From Amoebidium appalachense (lineage: Eukaryota; Ichthyosporea): a stretch of 64,000 bases of DNA. The notes under the pieces are model-generated. The model saw nothing but the letters and a program-made list of their open reading frames with translations. It did not search any database and was not told where the DNA came from. The DNA lies in the NCBI GenBank assembly GCA_963693365.1, contig CAVNZM010000004.1, forward strand, positions 930,001 to 994,000, read 5' to 3'. The translations under genes were made by a program, and so were the position numbers. This document shows positions 52,114 through 64,000 of the stretch, piece after piece. How positions within the stretch are numbered: the first letter of the stretch is position 1; each line of letters begins with the position of its first letter.

Positions 52114-53813
52114 CTACTCCTTTGTGCGGTTGACGGAGGTGGGCTTGCGCTCAAAGCCGACCTTGAACTCCTCGAAGAGGGTGTTGGTGTCCTCGAGGGC
52201 CACGCCGGCGGTCTCGGGCACACAGGTGTAGACAAACAGGGTCATGGCGGCAATGAAGCACGAGAAGAACACAAACGTGCCCCACAGGTTGAACAAGCTG
52301 GGCCGGTACAGGTACGGCGTGACCTTGCCCACCACGGCGGCCATGGCCCAGTTGGTGGCCGTCGACACGCTCATGCCCTTGCCGCGGAGATTCTGGGGGA
52401 AGATCTCGGAGCACAGCACCCACACCACGGGGCCCCAGCTGTAGGCAAAGCCGCACACAAAGATGACGGCAAAGACAATCACAAAGATGCCCACGGTCTC
52501 GTTTGTCTTGTAGTCAAACAGCGGCGACGCCATCAGCGCACAGCCGGCCGTGCCGACAAACTGCATGATGCCGCCAGTGACCAGCAGGGTGATGCGGCCG
52601 CTCCGCTCGACCAGGTAGATGCAGATGACCGTGGCCAGGAAGTTGAACGTGGTCAGCGCAAGGTTGGCCCACAGCACGCCGGTCTCGCTGAAGAATGTGG
52701 CAAAGATGTCGGGGGCAAAGAACATGATGGCGTTGATGCCGGTCAGCTGCTGGAAGAACTGCAGCAGGGCCCCGACCATTGTGCGGTAGCGCATGTTGTT
52801 GCGGCTGCTGAAGGCGTCCACCCACGAGCCCTCGCCGATGGCCGCGTCGGCCTCCACGCTGGCCGTGATGTTTGCCAGCTCGGCCTCGACCTCGTCGCCG
52901 TGCCGCACCCGCTGCAGGCACGTGCGCGCCTCGTCGTAGCGGCCCTTCTGCACCAGCCAGCGGGGGGACTCGGGCAGCAGGAACATGGCCAGCACCATGG
53001 TGATGGCAAAGAAGATGTTGCCGCCGTACGACAGCCGCCAGCCAGGCGTCCAGTGCTTGAGCCCGACGTTGGCTGCGGCGGCGAGCAGGATGCCGAACGT
53101 GATGCACAGCTGCTGGAGGGTCACCAGCACGCCGCGCACGTGCTCAGGGGCCATCTCGGATTGGTACATGGTCACGGCCATGCTGAGCGTGCCGATGGCA
53201 ATGCCGCCAATGAACCGGCCGGCGTACATGACGCCCATGGTGGGGGGGAACATCTGCATCAGCACGCCCACAATGAAGATGATGTCGTTGAGCATGAGCG
53301 TCTTCTTCGCCCCAGGTAGTCCGTCTGCGTGCCGGAGGTCAGCGCCCCGCAGAAGCAGCCGATGGTGAAGAGGAAAGAGATCCAGCCCTGCTGGTCGGCC
53401 ACCCACGACGGGTTGTACTCCCACGAGTCCTCGACACACTGCGTCAGCACCTTGCCATTGTACACCGTGCCGTTAGCAATGCAGTCCACCTCGTTCTCTG
53501 CGCAGCCAAAGCGCATGCAGTAGTCGAGGGCGCTGGTGGGCACGGGCCCGGCGGGGCAGCAGTGTGCTGGGGGCCAGCCAAAGTGCTTGCGGAAGGACGG
53601 CATGACCAGCGTGCCGCCGGAGCCGCCAATGTCGTAGCCAAAGAGAAGACCGCCAAAGGCCGCCATGATGGCCACCACAATCACAAACGTCTTGACCGGC
53701 CGCGTGCGGTCCAGTGGCTAGCTGGCCACCTTGCCCACAGCAGAGTCCACGTTGAGCACGCCATGGTCGCCGGCCTGCCCGCCCTTGTACTTCTCGTCAA
53801 CGTGCGAAGCCAT
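52114..53813 (-). pseudogene. MFS sugar porter, copy B, inverted, nonsense and frameshift
   Basis: Inverted near-identical copy of the gene at 41,527, 1700 bp, ATG at 53813 and TAG at 52114-52116. All helix motifs of copy A are present, including QQLTGINAI where copy A has a stop. Lesions differ: codon 32 is TAG (53718-53720) where copy A has CTG, and one base is missing near 53,311 (GGGGCGAAG against GGGGCGCAAG), which shifts the frame after helix 2. Downstream of the deletion a 420-codon frame remains open to the end. Scattered synonymous and missense differences (for example MVLAMF/MVLAML) show the copies have diverged slightly. Confidence 0.9.
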
Positions 53814-53924
53814 GTCTGCGCGTTGTAGCTATCAAAAGCGTTAACCTGTAAAAGTCCTATTTCAAGTGGAGATAGCTAGATGCAATGGAGTTCAAATGCA
53901 GTGCAAACTGATGTCTGGATGGCC

Positions 53925-54155
53925 GGGCTCCGCTGTTTATATACTCCGGGTGGCTCAGAGAGCTGACCAATCACATAGGGTTAAAAAACGAAGCCAATCA
54001 AATCTAAGTATGTCATTCCACCTTCCAAATATGGGTTGATTTGGAGCTCCCCTTTCAGCTGATTGGCTTTGGGAAATATTCTGATTGGCGGATGCACTTT
54101 ATTGGCCCAGGGCTCTGACCAATAGGAGTGTTACATCTTTTGTGGTATAGGCGTA
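53925..54155 (-). promoter_or_regulatory. Promoter region of sugar-porter copy B
   Basis: Inverted homologue of 41,200-41,430 with the same CCAAT motifs (ATTGGTCAGAGC, CCAATCAGAAT, CCAATCAGCTG, TGATTGGTCAG) and an intact GAGTATATAAAC TATA box. The 5' leader between TATA and ATG differs more than the flanks, with a replaced segment at about 53,835-53,910. Confidence 0.6.
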
Positions 54156-54583
54156 ATTGCGGCCCGCCCACGGCTCCGACGACTGAGTCGAGCAAAACCG
54201 AGCCTGAGGGAAACTGCTATTCAGCCTATATATATAGCAGCGTAATACGAATAATTCTGCTTACGGAAAGAAGCGCCAGTAATGACCTCATGAGAGTGAT
54301 TGGAACGGGTTAGCAGTAGGGACGGCGTAAGTGAATATCGGTCCAAGGAGAGAAACGCAGAAGCCTTGAATGGATTGGCCAAATCAAGCCTGGCCGCCTG
54401 AGGCTCCTGCCTAGTTTGGGTTTTTTGGTATGCAAGGTCTTCCATGCTCATTCCTGGACGCTGTCAGATAGGCTGCAGCTGTAGGGCCTAGGAACGTTAC
54501 ACTGTGTTACTTGCAGAATGCAGACAAAATCGCCGTAATCCAACATGAGGGTGGTGGTTGTGAGTGGGGAACTGTACCTGTTG

Positions 54584-54607
54584 TGTGTGTGTGTGTGTGT
54601 GTGTGAC

Positions 54608-54697
<90 letters not shown>
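54584..54697 (+). repeat. (GT)n microsatellite followed by G runs
   Basis: Nearly pure GT to 54697, then G-rich to 54,750. From 54,840 to 55,320 no gene is supported. Confidence 0.95.
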
Positions 54698-54700
<3 letters not shown>

Positions 54701-55319
54701 ATGGGGGAGGGGGGAGGGGGGAGGGTGTGGGGTGGGGGGGAAGGGGGGGGGTTATATATGTTGTTGGTGTATGTAATGAACGACGTATGCACAGGTGACG
54801 GTTCAGGTGACGCTGTGATCAAGAAGCCTTTAGTTAATTAATATTAATATTAGACGTTACGTAATCGACTGGGTACAGCGTCTAAAATGACTGAGAAATT
54901 CATGACTTTTAAGCCGTTTACCCAGGGTGGGGGAAAATAAAGATGCACTACTGTGGGGGATGGGGAGGGAGAAGGTTGGGGGGGGTTTGGATGCGGGCAA
55001 GTGCAACCTGTGTGTCACATTGCAAGATTGTTAGATCGCAGATCGAAATTGTCGAACGTCTGCACAGGTACATTTGTAAGTTGTAACCATGTCTGGCTTG
55101 CAGAGCTGTAAAACCATTGGTTTAAGCCGCACCACCATGAAAGTTTCCCAAAACGTAGCTGAGATCAAGGGCTATCGATAGATACCAAGCATGTGGGGAT
55201 CTGGGATGAACTTCGATTGAATGAACGAAGTCATGAGTGAAGGATGCACGACCGAAACACGTGTTTTTCCCTTATTTTCCCTTTATTTTCTGCTTTACAT
55301 AGAAGGAACTTCTAAACGG

Positions 55320-55645
55320 TGGCCCTAAATGACCCCAAACTTCAGGAGAGTGTGTGGGTACACCTCAGGCACCTTGCCACCAAACATCACCACCAACATC
55401 CGAAAAGATCTGCTCCTTTACTATGGGCGCCCCAGGAGCCCCCTATCGCTATTTACACAGTGCCGAGTGCACATACTTGCATAATGCTACAAATACAGCA
55501 CACAGTGCACCGTTTTTTTCGCTTCTATGCCTACCAGTACAAGCATACAACAAAACACACTATTCTACAACCCATTTGTGGCAGTAAGGCAAGCTGAACC
55601 ACACATCATAACAGTGCGATGGGATGCTGATTGCACACGGATGGC
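55320..55645 (+). other. Complex-sequence island with ambiguous frames next to (GT)n
   Basis: About 320 bp free of simple repeats. One frame runs from ATG 55329 with a single TAA near 55,482 and reaches a GTGTGTG donor-like boundary at 55,650; another is open for 92 codons. No family recognised, so it may be an exon or a fragment of a mobile element. Confidence 0.25.
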
Positions 55646-55647
55646 TG

Positions 55648-55649
<2 letters not shown>

Positions 55650-55730
<81 letters not shown>

Positions 55731-55855
55731 CTTGTGTGTGTGCGTGTTTGTGTGTGTGTGTGCGTGCGTGGCCCTGTGGTGTGTTTCTTTGTGGTATGTG
55801 TGTGTACATATTGATGAAGAGGGGGTGCAACTAGTCTGCGGTGGCTCCGCACGCG

Positions 55856-55887
<32 letters not shown>

Positions 55888-55990
55888 CGGTGGGGGGGGG
55901 GGGGGGGGGGGGAGGGGGAAGCCTTAGGGAGGAGGGAGAAGGGGGGAGAGGGTGACGGGGAAAGGGGAAGGGGGGGGGGGGGGGGGGGGA
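55650..55990 (+). repeat. (GT)n and G runs
   Basis: (GT)n 55648-55725 with CG steps after it; G runs 55858-55887, 55893-55911 and 55970-55989. Confidence 0.95.
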
Positions 55991-55999
55991 TTAGTAGCC

Positions 56000-56990
56000 T
56001 AAAGCCTTTCCAGCGCAACTAGGCATAATAGGACGCAAAACTATGCAAGCCAGTAACAACAGAACGTGCAAGTTGTTACGGTGTAGATGCCAGAAGACCG
56101 CCGGCGGAGCGGCAGCGCCCTTGCGCGTGCGCCCGGTTTCACTTGGGGGTACCAGCGTGCGTGGGTACCAGATGCAGCGGCAAGACTTGCCACCAGGTAG
56201 CAGGGAAAGGCTGCGCTTAATTGCAAGCAGGAGCACGAAGCCGTCGGGGCTTTTCCAGCCACAGTTTGAACAAAGGGGCGGGCAACTTGCCCAGCTAGCG
56301 CTGTCTGCAGAACAACATGTAGTCATACCCTTACGCCAAAATACGTGTTAGATGCATAACGAATCCTAACTCCCTCGGGATGTTATTCCGAGGGCCTGCC
56401 CCTCATCACCCAGCATCACCCGGCTACATCGCTCGCTATCACCAACTACGTCGCCAAACGCAGTTGCAGTGCGTTCTCCTTGCCGTAAACACATTTTGCT
56501 GAGCACTTCGCAACAAAATATCAATGGTTGAGCGAGGAAAACAAAAGCGACACTCGCGAACGCGAAAAACGATAATGTCACCGATCGATCAGTCGAGTCG
56601 GTGAAAAGATGACCAAAAAAACATGTAGAGTGCCCTCGCTTGCTTCGGGGACCGCAACTTGCACAATATGGTTGTCCACAAAAGAGAAAAAAGGTAGTTG
56701 GGATAACCCTCTGGCGGGGGGTACCAAGAAACCCTGGGTGCGGCGCCTACAAGAGGCCAGACCCGGGGTCTCACGAAATTGTACCAGACAATCCACTTTT
56801 GGGCTGGCACGTACTGACGGTGCCTGGGCTGCTTTGAACTTCACGTTCGCCTCAAACCCTCTCGCGACCGCGTGCATGCTTTCTCTCGCGGCGGCTCTAC
56901 GGTCCCGAGAGTCCAGTGTTCGCTGTGTGTGTAAGGAAAAATACGAGTCACCTCAGTAGCTGACGGACTTTTGGGCCTGAATTGTCGAAT
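56000..56990. other. Island of complex sequence, no gene assigned
   Basis: About 1 kb of moderate GC without simple repeats. Open frames of 60-116 codons exist in several frames on both strands, none longer or better in composition than its neighbours, and none matches a family I know. The right edge abuts LINE sequence at 57,000. Confidence 0.3.
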
Positions 56991-56999
56991 GGATACGAC

Positions 57000-57620
57000 A
57001 GCAGTATGTTACTTGGTTTCATACTCAATATCCTTTGCTTTATCGTTGTGATAAAGAGTATCATGGTAGGGCTCTTGAGCCTGTGCTTCTTTTTATTTTA
57101 GAGACTCGTCTATCTTCTTTACAATCGTTGTGTAAATTAGCATACTTGCATATCTTTCCGTTGAATAAATCCAGTCAAAAGAAAATAAATTAGCTACTTA
57201 TATTTATCCTTCCTCTGGTAAACCTACCACACTTACCGATTTTGCAATTCTAACCCCTCCGTTGATATAGCTTGGAAATGTTTATTTTGGCGCTGTAACC
57301 TTTGTTTCCATAAATGTTTGTGCCACTTTTGTGCAGAACCTTTTTCTCGTAAACACTTAGATAGATGTATTTATTTATCTCAGATTATTCCGTTAGAAAT
57401 TAGAAGACTGGCCTATTTAGATAATCCTGACATTACGTCTATTGACTATCTGTTGAACCACGGTATGTTTAACGAGTTTTCTAGGTGTATGATTATTTAA
57501 GTCGTTATCTCCTCCGTATCCGAGAGTGAGGGCTTTTGTATTTTCTTCTCCAAGATATCGGTGATATCTCGCTGGCTTCTATTTTGCTGAGCATACCAAT
57601 AAAATCATTATTATAAAAAC
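57000..57620 (+). pseudogene. LINE ORF2 C-terminal region, copy 3
   Basis: Plus-strand paralogue of 26,040-26,660 (same VSYSISFALSL region in another frame and the same terminal knuckle, CHFCAEPFSRKHLDRC). It carries a 44-bp insert at 57,142-57,185 that copy 1 lacks, and lacks the roughly 60-bp segment copy 1 has near its end. Multiple frame changes; dead. Confidence 0.7.
57142..57185 (-). repeat. 44-bp inserted segment with 9-bp target duplication
   Basis: Flanked by TAAATTAGC on both sides (57133-57141 and 57186-57194). The paralogous LINE copy 1 shows the empty site with a single TAAATTAGC. The insert is the first 44 bases of the segment at 26,163-26,224. Confidence 0.8.
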
Positions 57621-57704
57621 AATATGCAATCTACCAAGATTATTCATCTTTTTGTGCATGCGTTTGCGTGCGTGTGTATGCATACATATCATTGAGAGGG
57701 TGTG

Positions 57705-58295
57705 TGTGTGTTGGGGGGGGGAAGGGTGTGGGGGGGGGGGGGGGGGGGGGGGGGGTATACGTAGATAACAACCCTACAGTAAGACGTCCACGAACCTCAT
57801 GGGCTGTAAGATTCGTCATCTAAACCCCCCCACCCCCCCCACCCCCACCCCACCCCACCCCGGTAACCCCCTTGAATGATACGCATAAATTATAAGATAT
57901 CTTGTGCTAGAATCTACCCTCAATTTACCTTTTATCTTATTAGCGAACCATCCCTGTATGGCTTTAAGTGAACGGACGTATGGACGGAAGGGATGGGTGG
58001 CCCAGGAGGTGGAGCACAGCTAGCTGTTAGATTAGAGGGTTTGAGGGTATGGGGAGGAGGGAGGGGACGGGGGGACTGGGTTGGGGGGGGAGGGGGGGAG
58101 GGGGAGAAGGTGGACGGGGGTTATCTTGAGCTCGAGGATCCAGAAAGAAAGGGCGTACATGTGGTATTATGTGTGTATTGGTGCAGGGGGGGGGGGGGGG
58201 GGAGGGGGAGGGGAGGGGGGGGGGGGAAGGGAGGGGGAAGGCCGGGAGGTCGGGCGCGAAAAATGAGCAAGGGAGAGAAAGGAAAGGGGGGAGAG

Positions 58296-58325
<30 letters not shown>
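57705..58325 (+). repeat. G runs and C/A repeats
   Basis: G runs 57730-57755, 58187-58201, 58218-58227 and 58302-58324, with CCCCACC repeats at 57826-57860. No exon is supported between 57,620 and 58,590. Confidence 0.85.
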
Positions 58326-58326
<1 letters not shown>

Positions 58327-58597
58327 AGGAGACGACCATCAGCCACCACGGATCTTTGACGTATCCCATTGGGTGACTATCAGAAGGTTCATCTGCCAAC
58401 CCAGGTGGCAATCTTTATTTTAGATTGGCCATACACTATATTTCATAAAAAATTTAAAAGCAGTGAAACTATTAATATTTAATGATCTGCATTTTCACGG
58501 CTGAACACACTAAATTTCGTAAGCAGTTACATAATACTCTGAGACGTGATAATAATCCCCATTCGAAAGGGGGGGAAAAAAAATTGGCCTCTGGGAA

Positions 58598-62565
<3,968 letters not shown>

Positions 62566-62722
62566 CTCAGGTATGGGGGGGGGGGTTTTGCTCGGAATAT
62601 CCCCTCAGCGGTATATCATGATCACGTACATAGATGTCGGGTGGTGACTATATATCAGGGTTTACTTTCTCTACGAGACACCATAAAGACTACAAGGAGA
62701 AATCAATTAGTTGGGGTTCCCC

Positions 62723-62724
<2 letters not shown>

Positions 62725-62765
<41 letters not shown>

Positions 62766-62797
62766 GGGCTCCCCTCGGGACACTCGGTATCAGCTGG

Positions 62798-62872
<75 letters not shown>

Positions 62873-64000
62873 TGCGCTATAATTTTGTAGTGATGTGTTT
62901 CTCAAGCCAATCAATACATCTAATAAACAGGTCGTAGTTACGCGTGTTTAGTATAAAATCAAGGATGTTGTAATTTACAGGTAGGCTATCTTTCTGGGTG
63001 TCTGTTGTGAATGTGACGTGTGTGTGTTGCGGTATTATGTGGTCTATCAAACTACATTTGGCGATACATGACCGGTTAAACTGGTGTGTGTGTGTGTTGT
63101 TTGGGCATGCAAATGATGCCACCTTATACTTATTAGATCTCCACTGTATAGCACGTGTACAGTAAAAGCGTGGTAATTGATCAATAATACCATCAGCTAG
63201 AGAAAGACCAGTTCTACAGGAAGGTAATATGTATTTAGGTGTTATACACTTGCGAGTGCCATATTTGGCAATATGGTTGAGGCGGTCAGTATATATAAAA
63301 CGAGACATAAGGCTTAGTTTTTCAAGGTGTATGCTTTCATCGGGTCTAGTGTCGTGTGGTATCTTTTTCCATTTGTTATATTGCGTGATTATCTTGTGAT
63401 TGTGTACATGTTTAATAAGTAAGTGGCAGTCCAAAGTCACACACACACTATTGCGGGGTTTATTTGTATTTGTGCCCAGGGGAGAAGGGGAGAGAGAGGG
63501 GAGGAAAGAGGGGAGAGGTGAGGAGGGGACAGGTCGGATAGAGAAGAGAGGGTGGGAGGGCAAATACTTCTTTAAGCGGCTTATGTGCTTATTGAATTTC
63601 AGCGCGAGATAGGATACTCTAGCAGCTATTGGGACCAGACCATATATCGAGAGCGTTACAGGCCCAGGTTTACAACAGTTGTTAGATAGAAAGGAGGCAA
63701 CTTCTGCTTCAAGGAAATTTGCCAAGGGTTTAAGCGCTCTAGTTCTCTCTTTCTTGATCCAAGCGGCGAGAAGGGGTAAACCATATTCACATGCCGGGAA
63801 GACAAAAGTGCGAATAAATGTAAGTCTAATAGAAGGATGGAGGGGTGTGTCTTTAAAAATATTAGCCGAGAAGAAAGCTAACCGCTTACGAGCCAACTCT
63901 ACCCTCTTTTCGACCATATGGGGAAACATAACACCAACAGAATCAACCGGAACACCAAGATATTTGTATTCTGGAACTATAGGTACAGGTTTAGATGATA
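62725..64000 (-). mobile_element. LINE 3' end with open ORF2, (CA)n and poly(A) tail, truncated by window edge
   Basis: The minus-strand frame is open from the window edge to TAG at 62877-62879, about 370 codons. It begins in the post-motif-C part of reverse transcriptase (PEYKYLGVPVD), continues through the thumb (IRLTFIRTFVFPACEYGLPL) and ends with an uncharacterised C-terminal region containing CPNNTHTHQFNRSCIAKC. No frameshift or stop interrupts it, unlike the other LINE pieces here. The stop is followed at once by (CA)n (62,800-62,868 on plus as GT), about 40 bp of unique sequence and A37 (62,725-62,761 as T). Most likely a recent insertion in the 5' part of the kinase gene, in the same orientation. 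Confidence 0.75.

Noticed and set aside
56043-56959. Plus-strand ORFs of 102 and 116 codons
   Set aside because: The opposite strand and other frames are equally open and no family motif appears, so only the interval is reported.

Overview
This window is nuclear DNA of a eukaryote with spliced genes and very heavy simple-sequence and mobile-element content. The gene set (a receptor-tyrosine-kinase-like gene with SH3-ligand-type tail motifs, EGF-like exons on their own introns, an SLC35F-type transporter, a sugar porter, APE-type LINEs, LTR elements, hAT debris) fits a unicellular holozoan such as an ichthyosporean or choanoflagellate relative better than a plant, fungus or bacterium. That placement is inference; no rRNA or organellar marker is present. 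Nearly every kilobase carries long poly-C/poly-G runs or (CA/GT)n arrays, so most long reading frames (His-Thr, Cys-Val, poly-Pro or poly-Gly) are artefacts.

Layout. 1-8.5 kb, minus strand: an SLC35F5-like drug/metabolite-superfamily transporter resolved into ten phase-consistent exons, with a CCAAT-rich upstream region at 8.8-8.95 kb. 9-21 kb: a nest of mobile elements. It holds a proline-rich zinc-knuckle ORF, two LTRs of one family in opposite orientations, a frameshifted LINE endonuclease region cut by one of those LTR elements, and three copies of an interspersed repeat. 23.5-25.1 kb, plus: a two-exon gene for a 226-residue membrane-anchored protein of a family of unknown function. 26-31 kb: LINE 3' ends, a hAT transposase fragment and a decayed LINE reverse transcriptase. 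32.1-34.9 kb, plus: a three-exon type I membrane protein with a Pro-Ala stalk and an apparent frameshift. 37-40 kb: a 28-bp minisatellite and a Harbinger-like MITE.

41-54 kb: two inverted copies of one MFS sugar-porter gene, with their CCAAT-box promoters, about 9 kb apart. Each is disabled by different mutations. Between them lie a structurally complete, young, non-autonomous LTR retrotransposon (43,695-47,240; TSD GAGTG, PBS, PPT, 481-bp LTRs) and EGF-like exons near 48.8-49.6 kb. 57-57.6 kb: another LINE 3' end. 58.6-62.6 kb, minus: a receptor-kinase-like gene with transmembrane, juxtamembrane and kinase N-lobe exons in perfect phase, but no recognisable catalytic C-lobe before a broken tail. 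62.7 kb to the right edge: a LINE ending in (CA)n and a 37-nt poly(A).

Cross-locus themes: simple repeats begin or end exactly at splice sites; a roughly 60-nt intronic sequence recurs next to C-tracts in unrelated genes; and tiny LINE-derived segments appear to have moved with 8-9 bp target duplications. All gene models were made by eye from splice consensus and reading-frame continuity.
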